Position numbers and translations under genes: made by a program. A stretch of DNA of 64,000 bases. Origin: DATBGO01 sp963785765 (GTDB lineage: Bacteria; Actinomycetota; Actinomycetes; Streptosporangiales; Streptosporangiaceae). Positions 42,002 to 49,591 of the stretch are shown piece after piece. Position 1 is the first letter of the stretch, and each line of letters opens with the position of its first letter. The stretch lies in the NCBI GenBank assembly GCA_963785765.1, contig CAWAWM010000004.1:1-64000 (forward strand), written 5' to 3'. Under the pieces are notes generated by a model that was not told the origin of the DNA, did no database searches, and saw nothing but the letters and a program-made list of their open reading frames with translations.

Positions 42002-43075
42002 ATGGTCATCGTGATGGCCCCGGAGGCCAACCAGTCCGACATTGACTCGATCGTTGATCTGATCAGGGTCGCTGGCGGTGAAGCTTTCGTCAGCCGGGGA
42101 GTCTCCCGGACAATCATCGGCCTGGTCGGAGACGTCGAGCAGTTCGGCACGCTCAACCTGCGCAGCAGGAGCGGTGTCAGCGACGTGGTGCGCATCACGG
42201 TGCCCTACAAGCTCGTCAGCAGGGAACATCATCCGAGCCGGTCAGTGATCAGGGTCGGCGAGGTCCCGATCGGCCCGGATACCGTGACCGTCATTGCCGG
42301 GCCCTGCACGGTCGAGACTCCCGAGCAGACCCTCACCGCAGCCCGGATGGCGCAGGCGGCCGGCGCCTCGATCCTGCGCGGGGGTGCCTTCAAGCCGCGC
42401 ACCTCGCCGTACGCGTTCCAGGGCCTCGGCGAGGCGGGCCTGAAGATCCTCGCTGACGTGCGGGCCGAGACCGGGCTGCCCGTGGTCACTGAGGTCATTG
42501 ATCCGGCCAGCGTGGACCTGGTCTGCTCCTACGCGGACATGCTCCAGGTCGGAACGCGCAGCATGCAGAACTTCGCGCTGCTGCAGGCCGTCGGCTCGGC
42601 CGGCAAGCCGGTGCTGCTGAAGCGAGGCATGAACGCGACCATCGAGGAATGGCTGATGGCAGCGGAGTACATCGCGCAACGCGGCAACCTCGATATTGTG
42701 CTCTGCGAGCGCGGCATCCGTACCTTCGAGACCGCGACCCGCAACACGCTGGACATCAGCGCGGTCCCGGTTGCACAGCGCCTTTCACATCTTCCGGTGA
42801 TTGTCGATCCGTCCCACTCGGGCGGCCGCAGGGACCTGGTCCTGCCGCTGAGCCGGGCTGCCATCGCGGTCGGCGCTGACGGCATCATCGTGGACGTGCA
42901 CCCCGAGCCGGCCATCGCGATGTGCGACGGCGACCAGGCACTGGTCGACGAGGACATCAGGGAACTGGCCAAGGTGGCGGCGACCCTGCCCGCAACTCTC
43001 GGCCGGACACTGACCCCGGCACCTCGCCACGGCACCGCGAGTTCCCTGCGTCAGCCGGCGACCGCCGGGTTATGA
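42002..43075 (+). CDS. aroF: 3-Deoxy-7-phosphoheptulonate (DAHP) synthase, type I-beta
   Basis: First step of the shikimate pathway. The 357-residue protein has an N-terminal ferredoxin-like regulatory domain of about 90 residues (MVIVMAPEANQSDIDSIVDLI, VSRGVSRTIIGLVGD), as in the Thermotoga enzyme. The KDO8PS-like barrel follows: VIAGPCTVET, ILRGGAFKPRTSPYAFQG, GTRSMQNFALLQA, VLLKRGMNATIEEW, IVLCERGIRTFE, VIVDPSHSGGRRDLV. Most actinobacteria I know have the unrelated type II enzyme at this locus. AGGAGG site 5 nt before ATG. The leader peptide and terminator imply attenuation; the N-domain implies Tyr/Phe feedback. Confidence 0.95.
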   Translation: MVIVMAPEANQSDIDSIVDLIRVAGGEAFVSRGVSRTIIGLVGDVEQFGTLNLRSRSGVSDVVRITVPYKLVSREHHPSRSVIRVGEVPIGPDTVTVIAGPCTVETPEQTLTAARMAQAAGASILRGGAFKPRTSPYAFQGLGEAGLKILADVRAETGLPVVTEVIDPASVDLVCSYADMLQVGTRSMQNFALLQAVGSAGKPVLLKRGMNATIEEWLMAAEYIAQRGNLDIVLCERGIRTFETATRNTLDISAVPVAQRLSHLPVIVDPSHSGGRRDLVLPLSRAAIAVGADGIIVDVHPEPAIAMCDGDQALVDEDIRELAKVAATLPATLGRTLTPAPRHGTASSLRQPATAGL

Positions 43076-43109
43076 GATCAGCAGGCCACCGCGGGTGGCC
43101 AGCGCGGCG

Positions 43110-43982
43110 TCACAGCCGTTCGACTGCGGGGATCACCTGGCTGCCGATTACCTCCAGGGGCGCGATTTCCCACACGTTCACGACCCTGCCGATCGCGGCC
43201 TGGAAGCCCATCTCGGCGAGCCTGCCCAGCTGGTCAATGACCTGGTCGGCCTGCTCGCCCTGCGCCCCCACATCGAAGCTGAAGTAGCAGGTCTTGAGGA
43301 TCTCGTCGTAGTCGCGGCCGACGTCCTGGCAGTGGCCGCGCAGCACATCAAGCTTGCGGGCCAGGTCCGGCCCGGGGAAGAGGTTGCAGGCCTGGCCGTA
43401 CTCGGCTACGAAGCGCAGCGTCTTCCGCTCACCCGAGCCGCCGATCAGGATCGGCGGATGCGGCCGGGTCAGCGGCTTGGGGTAGTTCAGCGGCCGCTCG
43501 AGCCGGTAGTGGCGGCCCAGGTACGGGCTCTCGTCACCGCGCCACATCTGCAGGCAGATCTGCAGAGTCTCCTCCAGCCGCTCGAACCGCTCGGCGACCG
43601 GCGGGAACGGGATACCCAGACCGCGTGACTCCTGTTCGTTCCAGGCCGCGCCCACGCCCAGCCAGGCCCGGCCGCCAGATAGCACGTCCAGGGTGCTGAT
43701 GATCTTCGCCAGGATGCCCGGGTGCCGGTAGACGACGCCCGTCACGAGCGTGAGCAGCTTGGCCCGGGACGTGCAGGCGGCCAGGTAGCCCAGGGTGGTG
43801 TAGGCCTCGAGCATCTCGTGCTCAGGTGGCCCGACCATTTCGATCTGAAAGAAATGGTCCATGAGGCTGATGAATTCGAAACCTGCCTCGTCGGCGGTCC
43901 TGGCCACCGTAGCCAGCTCAGGACCGAGCGAGCCAGGGCCGCCGGGCCAGGTGAAATCAGGGATCTGCAGTCCGACCTTCAC
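43110..43982 (-). CDS. LLM-class F420-dependent oxidoreductase
   Basis: The 290-residue luciferase-like barrel begins VKVGLQIPDFTWPGG and contains FISLMDHFFQ, EMLEAYTTLGYLAACTSRAKLLTLVTGVVYRHPGILAK, LDVLSGGRAWLGVGAAWNEQE and PPILIGGSGERKTL. These are typical of F420-dependent enzymes of actinobacteria rather than FMN luciferases. Substrate unknown. The GTG at 43982 with GAGAGG upstream starts the conserved N-terminus; an open frame extending further upstream is compositional. Convergent with DAHP synthase. Confidence 0.9.
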   Translation of the reverse strand: MKVGLQIPDFTWPGGPGSLGPELATVARTADEAGFEFISLMDHFFQIEMVGPPEHEMLEAYTTLGYLAACTSRAKLLTLVTGVVYRHPGILAKIISTLDVLSGGRAWLGVGAAWNEQESRGLGIPFPPVAERFERLEETLQICLQMWRGDESPYLGRHYRLERPLNYPKPLTRPHPPILIGGSGERKTLRFVAEYGQACNLFPGPDLARKLDVLRGHCQDVGRDYDEILKTCYFSFDVGAQGEQADQVIDQLGRLAEMGFQAAIGRVVNVWEIAPLEVIGSQVIPAVERL

Positions 43983-44297
43983 GTGATCACCTCTCCGCGA
44001 CTGAGCCTGCCATAACCTGGGTGCGCAGGCCCCGAAACTGTCCGGCCGGCCCCGACTGGCCGCCTGGCGCGCGGCAACGCCGGGAGTCAGCGGGCGCCAG
44101 GGCTGACTGGCCGTCACCGGGGGCAGCCGGCGCGTCCTCGAGCCGGCCGGGCAAAATCTACCGGCGAACTGACCAGCTACCGGCGGACTGCGCATTTACC
44201 TGCGACTGAGCCAGCACTTCGCGTAATGAGCCCTACCGGTCTATTCTTGCGCTGGCCGGTCTGTGAACGAGCCGCACCGGCCGAGCGGAGTCTTGCC
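43983..44297. other. Divergent intergenic region, LLM oxidoreductase / secreted protein
   Basis: 315 nt. It holds a 7-bp hairpin AGTCAGC/GCTGACT (44085-44108) and a TATTCT -10-like box near 44242 upstream of the secreted-protein gene. No ORF with a ribosome site was seen and the promoter calls are weak. Confidence 0.4.
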
Positions 44298-45485
44298 ATG
44301 AACAGGCCCGATCGCGGCGTGGCCCTCGGCGCCGTCGTGTCGGCTGTCGTCCTGCCAGCCGCCATCGCGTCCACCGGGGGTGGTCCTGCCGCCCGGCCGA
44401 TCGCGATGAAGAGCTCGGCGCAGCACGCCAAGTCCGCTCGGGCCACCCAGCCCGGCCAGCCCGCCCGGGCCGCCCAGTCGGTTCGTGGCTGGCGGATGAC
44501 CGCGGCTAAGCATTACGGCGGCCCAGGTAACGCGTCCGGTTATGCAACGGTGATCGCCCCTGGCCGGCATGACGCCTGGGTGTTCGGCGGCACCAACCCG
44601 GGCGCGGTTCGCCGGCCCGTCGCTGAGCACTGGACCGGCTACGCGTGGCGGGCCGCCCGGCTGCCTGCCGGGCTCGGCAGCTTCCTATCCGGGGCGAGCG
44701 CGTCCTCGCCGGCCAACGTCTGGGCGGTCAGCTCGTTCGGCGGATACGCGTTGCGCTGGAACGGGGTCCGGTGGTCGGTCGCCGGACGATGGCGACCGGG
44801 AACGGGCGCAGTCAGCGTCACCGCGATCAGCCCCGCTGACGTATGGCTCTTCGGCGCCGCACACCGCAGTGGCCAGCACGCCACCGCCTGGAACTTCGAC
44901 GGCCACGGCTGGATCAGGGTCACCGGACCGCGCACCCCGATCTCCCGGGCCAGCGCCGTCTCCTCGCATGACATCTGGGCGATCACGGCCGCCCCCCGCG
45001 GCGGTCTCGTCGAGCACTGGGACGGCCGGGCCTGGAACCAGGTGGGCACCGGGTCCGTGCTGGCCGGTACGCAGCTCGACGACGTGGTCGCCGCGTCGTG
45101 CCATAGCGTCTGGGTGCTCGGTAACTCCCCCGCCGCGACACCGGCGGGCCGGGTGGTGGTAGCCCACTGGAACGGCACGAGCTGGCGGCGGTTCACGGCA
45201 CCGGGACGGGCCATGCCCAGGCGCCTCGCGCCGGACGGGCGGGGCGGAATCTGGATCACGGCGACGACCCTCGGCGCCCAGACCGAGTCCCGGCTGCTGC
45301 ACCTGTCCCGGTCCGGCCGGTGGACGCAGACCGACATCAGCCACGGCCTCGGTAACGCCGTCAGTGACCTGGCGCTGATCCCGGGCACCTGGTCCCTGTG
45401 GGGCAGCGGCGGTTTCCTGACCACGGCAGGCGGCGACGCCGCGATCTGGCTATACGGCAGCGGCACGTCCAGCCCACGCCGCTGA
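44298..45485 (+). CDS. Secreted propeller-like protein of unknown function
   Basis: The 395-residue product starts MNRPDRGVALGAVVSAVVLPAAIAST, a cleavable-looking signal peptide (or N-terminal anchor), followed by an Ala/Gln/Arg linker. The mature part repeats a blade-like pattern with aromatic pairs: HDAWVFGGT...AEHWTGYAWRAA; ANVWAVSSFGGYALRWNGVRWSV; ADVWLFGAA...TAWNFDGHGWIRV; HDIWAIT...VEHWDGRAWNQV; HSVWVLG...VAHWNGTSWRR; GGIWITAT. Six or seven blades fit a beta-propeller. No catalytic residues are recognised. ATG at 44298 with GGAG upstream; an in-frame ATG at 44226 lacks one. Confidence 0.78.
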   Translation: MNRPDRGVALGAVVSAVVLPAAIASTGGGPAARPIAMKSSAQHAKSARATQPGQPARAAQSVRGWRMTAAKHYGGPGNASGYATVIAPGRHDAWVFGGTNPGAVRRPVAEHWTGYAWRAARLPAGLGSFLSGASASSPANVWAVSSFGGYALRWNGVRWSVAGRWRPGTGAVSVTAISPADVWLFGAAHRSGQHATAWNFDGHGWIRVTGPRTPISRASAVSSHDIWAITAAPRGGLVEHWDGRAWNQVGTGSVLAGTQLDDVVAASCHSVWVLGNSPAATPAGRVVVAHWNGTSWRRFTAPGRAMPRRLAPDGRGGIWITATTLGAQTESRLLHLSRSGRWTQTDISHGLGNAVSDLALIPGTWSLWGSGGFLTTAGGDAAIWLYGSGTSSPRR

Positions 45486-45541
45486 CGCTGCGGACCAGTC
45501 CCGCGAGCACGGTCGCCGGGCGCCCGCAGCTCGGTCATCGG

Positions 45542-46783
45542 CTAGGGCCGGCTGGGGGTGTATTCCTGGGCGGCGGCGGCCAGCTCCTCGGCCAGATCAT
45601 CGGCGTCCAGCCTGGCTTCGATGCGGCGGAGGTCGGAGATTTTGGCCCGGGTCTCCGCCTGCCGCGGCGTCAGCAGCGAGCAGCAGTCCTGATCAGGCAG
45701 CTCGGAGATGCGCAGCGTGGCGATCTTCCTGGCCTCCGCCATGATCTCCGTCTTGTCCAGGCCGATGAGCGGCCGCAGGATCGGCAAGGTGACCGCATCG
45801 TCGAGCGCGGTGATGTTCGTCAGAGTCTGGCTGCTCACCTGGCCGAGCGAGTCGCCGGTGATCAGCGCGGCCGCGTGCAGCCGCCCCGCCAGTGCCTCGC
45901 CGGTCTTGAGCATGAGCCGCCGCTGCGCCATGATCTGCAGCCGCCCGGCGCCTGAGGAGGCGAGCCGTTGCTGCGCCCGGCCGAACGCGACTACGAACAG
46001 CCGTGACCCGCCCTGGTACTTGTCCAGCTCGCGGACCAGGCCGTAAGCCTTGTACACCGACTCCGGGCCGGTCAGCGGCAGGCCGGAGAAGTGCAGGTAG
46101 CTACAGCGCAGCCCGCGGCGCATCATCCGGTAGGCGGCGACCGGTGAGTCGATGCCGCCGGACATGAGCACCAGCGCCCGGCCGCTCATGCTCACCGGCA
46201 GGCCGCCCTGACCGGGCATGCCCTCGGTGAACACGAACACCTCGGACTGATCAACCTCCACGAACACGGTGGTGTCCGGGCGGCTCAAGTTGACCGGGTA
46301 ACCGTACTCCTGCTGGATCCGGCTGCCGATCAGCGTGGCCAGCTGACCGGACGTGAGCGGGAACCGCTTGTCCCTGCGCCTGGCGCGCACCGCGAATCCG
46401 CCGGACCGGCCAGCGGTCAGCTCCACCGCGGCCGCCGCTGCGGCCGCAGGATCCTTGGCGACCCGAACGGCCCGGCAGACCCGGGCCAGGCCCATGACGT
46501 TGCGCATGCGCTCGGCCAGCAGGTCCGCCGCCGTCTCGATGGTGGCGCCGCCGGACTCGCCGCCCGCGATCCGCAGCACGATCACGCCGTCCCGCTGCCA
46601 GAGCTGGATCGGGATACCGAGGTCTCGCACCGCCCGCCGGATATTTTCGTGCAGGAGCCGCTCGAACTGCTGCCGGTTCTTGCCCTTGAGTACGATCTCG
46701 CCCAGCTTCAGCAGGACGCAGGGCTCATGCAGGGTCGCGGCCGGGAGGCGCACAACCTGCTCAGTGAGCGGGAGCGCGGACAT
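45542..46783 (-). CDS. thiI: tRNA 4-thiouridine synthase ThiI, without rhodanese domain
   Basis: It adenylates tRNA U8 for sulfur transfer. The 413-residue protein has an N-terminal ferredoxin-like part (LLKLGEIVLKGKNRQQFE), a THUMP domain (about 80-175: RVAKDPAAAAAAAVEL, GGFAVRARRRDKRFPLTS), and the PP-loop ATPase LMSGGIDSPVAAYRMMRRG. LQIMAQRRLMLK and ALITGDSLGQVSSQTLTNI follow. The E. coli rhodanese extension is absent, so sulfur must come from elsewhere and a role in thiazole synthesis is doubtful. The ATG is immediately preceded by GGGAGG, too close for normal use; the true start may lie a few codons downstream. Confidence 0.92.
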   Translation of the reverse strand: MSALPLTEQVVRLPAATLHEPCVLLKLGEIVLKGKNRQQFERLLHENIRRAVRDLGIPIQLWQRDGVIVLRIAGGESGGATIETAADLLAERMRNVMGLARVCRAVRVAKDPAAAAAAAVELTAGRSGGFAVRARRRDKRFPLTSGQLATLIGSRIQQEYGYPVNLSRPDTTVFVEVDQSEVFVFTEGMPGQGGLPVSMSGRALVLMSGGIDSPVAAYRMMRRGLRCSYLHFSGLPLTGPESVYKAYGLVRELDKYQGGSRLFVVAFGRAQQRLASSGAGRLQIMAQRRLMLKTGEALAGRLHAAALITGDSLGQVSSQTLTNITALDDAVTLPILRPLIGLDKTEIMAEARKIATLRISELPDQDCCSLLTPRQAETRAKISDLRRIEARLDADDLAEELAAAAQEYTPSRP

Positions 46784-46847
46784 CCTCCCAGTTTGCCAGC
46801 AGTCCGGACACTATCGGCGCCGAATTTGGCGGCGGCCGGCCGCCGGG

Positions 46848-47663
46848 TCATCCGCCGAGCACCCCGCAGAGCAGCCGGTTGCCGCCCAGCTGCCAGAGGG
46901 TCCCGATCTCCGCGAAGCCAGCGGCCCGGAGCGCATCGACGTGCGTCTGCAGCAGCCCGGCGGGCGAGCCGTGGTGCTCAGTATCGAGTGCCAGGCGCTG
47001 CCGCCTGGCCAGCAGCTCGGCAAGCGCCTGATCCTGTGCCACCGCGTCCCACCAGCCACTCCAGGTCTCGGCATCGTCCGCGGCGGGGTGGCGCCGCTCC
47101 GCCTGCTCGATCAGGGCGTGGCCGAGCCTGGCCAGCACGGGCGTCACCGTCTCGTCCTCGCGGAGATGATCGCCATTAAGCAGCAGGCCGCCGGGCCGGA
47201 GCACCGTGGCCATCTCCGCGTACAGCGCCGCCAGCGCCTGCGCCGTCAGCCAGTGCAGCGCTGTCGTGCTGACCGCGGCGTCCGCGAGCCGGTCCAGCTC
47301 CAGCCCGCCAGCCCAGCCGTCCGACCGCATGTCCAGCTCGGCGAAGCGCAGGCCGGGCCGGTCTCGCCAGGCGGACCGGCCCAGGGCCAGCAGCACCGGG
47401 TCAGCATCGATGGCGACCACGGTCGCCTTGGGAAGCCGGTCGAGCAGCCGCACGGCCAGCGAGCCTGGTCCGCAGCCGAGATCGAGCACCAGGGGGTCCT
47501 CCCGCCCGGCGCCTTCCGCGACCGCGTCGATCAGCGCGGTGAACCTGTCTTCCCGCTCGGGCATGTACACCTGCTGCTGGGCATCCCAGCGGCTGACCCA
47601 GGCCAGTGCCTGCTCGTGGCTGAGCGGCGCCACTTCGCCGGCGCCTTCGTGCGTACCCGTCAT
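46848..47663 (-). CDS. Class I SAM-dependent methyltransferase
   Basis: The 271-residue protein has the SAM-binding motif VLDLGCGPGSLAVRLLDRLP at about 60-80, an acidic VVAIDADPVLLAL for ribose binding, and post-motifs VSTTALHWLTAQAL and LRPGGLLLNGD. These resemble trans-aconitate/small-molecule methyltransferases. Substrate unknown. The ATG at 47663 has AAGGAG seven nt upstream. It is divergent from the CGNR regulator gene, with an inverted repeat covering the promoters, so the regulator probably controls it. Confidence 0.88.
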   Translation of the reverse strand: MTGTHEGAGEVAPLSHEQALAWVSRWDAQQQVYMPEREDRFTALIDAVAEGAGREDPLVLDLGCGPGSLAVRLLDRLPKATVVAIDADPVLLALGRSAWRDRPGLRFAELDMRSDGWAGGLELDRLADAAVSTTALHWLTAQALAALYAEMATVLRPGGLLLNGDHLREDETVTPVLARLGHALIEQAERRHPAADDAETWSGWWDAVAQDQALAELLARRQRLALDTEHHGSPAGLLQTHVDALRAAGFAEIGTLWQLGGNRLLCGVLGG

Positions 47664-47674
47664 GCCGGAGCTCC

Positions 47675-47708
47675 TTGTCACTGGCGACTATAGTTTTGCC
47701 AGTCACAA
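47675..47708. promoter_or_regulatory. Shared operator-like inverted repeat between methyltransferase and CGNR genes
   Basis: TTGTCACTGGC (47675-47685) and GCCAGTCACAA (47698-47708) are inverted copies matching at 10 of 11 positions. Their centre contains ACTATAGT (47687-47694), a palindrome giving a TATAGT -10 box on both strands. A third half-site, CCAGTCAC, lies at 47747-47754 within the CGNR start region. A dimer bound here would block both promoters. Confidence 0.7.
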
Positions 47709-47735
47709 CCTAACGACGAGGACATAACTGGTCAA

Positions 47736-48305
47736 GTGAACTTCACCAGTCACATGGATGCCGTGGTCACGGTTGCGGTGGAGCTGGTCAACAGGCTCAC
47801 CGCAGGCGAGTCGGGCGGCCGCCGCTACCTGCCGCCCGCGGACGGGGAACTGCAGCGCGCCGTCACCGAGACCCTCCGTACCGGTAACCCGGAGGTCCGT
47901 GCGGTATCAGAGCAGGAGGCCGCGGAGTTTCGCGCGGTGGCGGCCGCGCTGCGCCGCGTGTTCACGGCCGTCGCAGCGGGCGACACCGACACCGCCGCCC
48001 GGCTCGTCAACGTCATGCTCGCCGATACCGGCGCGCGGCCGCATCTGGACTCCCATGACGGCGAGCCGTGGCACCTGCATTTTCACGGGGCGGACGACTC
48101 GCCGGTCATGGGCTGGGCGGCCGGCTGCGCTACCGGCCTCGCCGTGGTTCTGGGCAGTGACCTGCACGGCCGCCTGGGCGTCTGCGCCGCGCCGCGCTGC
48201 GACCGGGTCTACGTCGACATCTCGCGCAACGGCACCCGGCGCTTCTGTTCCACTTCCTGCCAGAGCCGGGTCAAGGCTGCCGCGTTCCGCGCCCGCCAGG
48301 CCTGA
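47736..48305 (+). CDS. CGNR zinc-finger transcriptional regulator (ABATE domain)
   Basis: The 189-residue protein has an N-terminal stress-type ABATE region (VVTVAVELVNRLTAGESGG, LPPADGELQRAVTETL) and a C-terminal CGNR-type zinc finger: LGVCAAPRCDRVYVDIS, RNGTRRFCSTSCQSRVKAAAFR. The finger has Cys pairs at about 153/158 and 173/177 and a basic end that likely contacts DNA. Ligand unknown. The GTG start has only a weak GAGG upstream; an ATG at 47754 is possible. It probably controls itself and the divergent methyltransferase. Confidence 0.9.
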   Translation: MNFTSHMDAVVTVAVELVNRLTAGESGGRRYLPPADGELQRAVTETLRTGNPEVRAVSEQEAAEFRAVAAALRRVFTAVAAGDTDTAARLVNVMLADTGARPHLDSHDGEPWHLHFHGADDSPVMGWAAGCATGLAVVLGSDLHGRLGVCAAPRCDRVYVDISRNGTRRFCSTSCQSRVKAAAFRARQA

Positions 48306-48329
48306 CCGCGCCAGCACAGCGCGGCCTCG

Positions 48330-48405
48330 TCCGGCCAGCCAGCACCGCGAGCCCAGGCCGCCAGCCAGCACCGCGAGACCGCGCCTGGCCGCCAGCACCG
48401 CGGCG
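48330..48405. repeat. Degenerate CCAGCACCGCG tandem repeat
   Basis: Three copies of GCCAGCCAGCACCGCGAG/GCCGCCAGCACCGCGGCG-like units, 24-30 bp apart, lie between the convergent CGNR and pfkA genes. No terminator with T-run is seen in this 207-nt spacer. Confidence 0.55.
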
Positions 48406-48512
48406 AGGCCGGCCGCCGTGTGGTACGTGACCGGCCTGGCTGGCGGGAGCTCGCTGGGCTTGCCCGTTACTCGGCGGTCTTCAATGGCACCGGCCGCCGA
48501 CCGGCCCGCCGG

Positions 48513-49556
48513 TCAGCCGAAGAACAACGCCGCTTCGGCATACCGCTCCGGCGACACCAGCTTGGGCGTGCGGGTCGCCTCATCGAGTGACACCCGCACG
48601 ATGTCCGTGCCGCGCAGCGCCACCATGCTGCCGAATGCGCCGTCATGCACCGCGCCGATCGCGTGCAGGCCGAACCTGGTCGCCAATACCCGGTCGAAGG
48701 CGGTCGGCGTGCCGCCGCGCTGGATGTGCCCGAGGACTGCGCACCGCGCCTCCTTGCCGGTGCGCTGCTCGATCTCCGCGGCCAGCAGCTGCCCGACGCC
48801 GCCGAGCCTGACGTGGCCGAACGAGTCCAGCTGCTCGGCTATCAGCGCCTCGCTCTGGGCCTTCGGATGCGCGCCCTCGGAGACCACGACGATCGGTGCG
48901 TACCTGGTCTGGAACCGGTGCTCAACCCAGCCGCAGACCTGCTCGATGTCGAACGGCTGCTCCGGGATCAGGATGACGTTCGCCCCGCCCGCGATGCCCG
49001 CGTGCAGCGCGATCCAGCCGGCATGCCGACCCATGACCTCGACGATCAGCGCCCGGTGGTGGCTCTCCGCCGTGGTGTGCAGCCGGTCGATGGCCTCCAT
49101 GGCGATGTTCACCGCAGTGTCGAACCCGAACGTGTAGTCGGTCGCGGACAGGTCGTTGTCGATGGTCTTCGGCACGCCGACGACCTTCACGCCTTCCTCG
49201 TGCAACCGGGCCGCCACGCCGAGGGTGTCCTCGCCGCCGATCGCGATGAGCGCGTCCACGCCCAGTTGAGTCAGGTTGTCGCGGATCCGCTCGATGCCGG
49301 GCTTACCGCCCTCGGCGGCGGACTCGGCCAGCGGGTTGGTCCTGGACGAGCCGAGGATCGTGCCCCCCCGTGGCAGGATGCCGCGCACTGCCTGCACATC
49401 AAGGGGCACGGTGTCCCCGGTCAGGGGCCCGCGCCAGCCGTCCCGGAACCCGGTGAAGTCATAACCATGCTCCGATACGCCGGTGCGGACGATGGCACGG
49501 ATGACGGCGTTAAGCCCGGGGCAGTCGCCGCCTCCGGTTAGGACTCCGATTCGCAT
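48513..49556 (-). CDS. pfkA: 6-Phosphofructokinase, group III
   Basis: It phosphorylates fructose 6-phosphate in glycolysis. The 347-residue protein has MRIGVLTGGGDCPGLNAVIR, GSSRTNP, ALIAIGGEDTLGVAARL, the catalytic PKTIDNDLSATDYTFGFDTAV, EVMGRHAGWIAL and LGHIQRGGTPTAFDR. The GGEDT motif places it in the actinobacterial group III whose members use ATP or pyrophosphate; the donor cannot be settled from this motif alone. ATG with GAGAGGGAG upstream and TAGTGT -10 box (49581-49586). Divergent from glpK. Confidence 0.95.
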   Translation of the reverse strand: MRIGVLTGGGDCPGLNAVIRAIVRTGVSEHGYDFTGFRDGWRGPLTGDTVPLDVQAVRGILPRGGTILGSSRTNPLAESAAEGGKPGIERIRDNLTQLGVDALIAIGGEDTLGVAARLHEEGVKVVGVPKTIDNDLSATDYTFGFDTAVNIAMEAIDRLHTTAESHHRALIVEVMGRHAGWIALHAGIAGGANVILIPEQPFDIEQVCGWVEHRFQTRYAPIVVVSEGAHPKAQSEALIAEQLDSFGHVRLGGVGQLLAAEIEQRTGKEARCAVLGHIQRGGTPTAFDRVLATRFGLHAIGAVHDGAFGSMVALRGTDIVRVSLDEATRTPKLVSPERYAEAALFFG

Positions 49557-49591
49557 GGGCTCCCTCTCGACGTTACCGACACACTAGTGCC

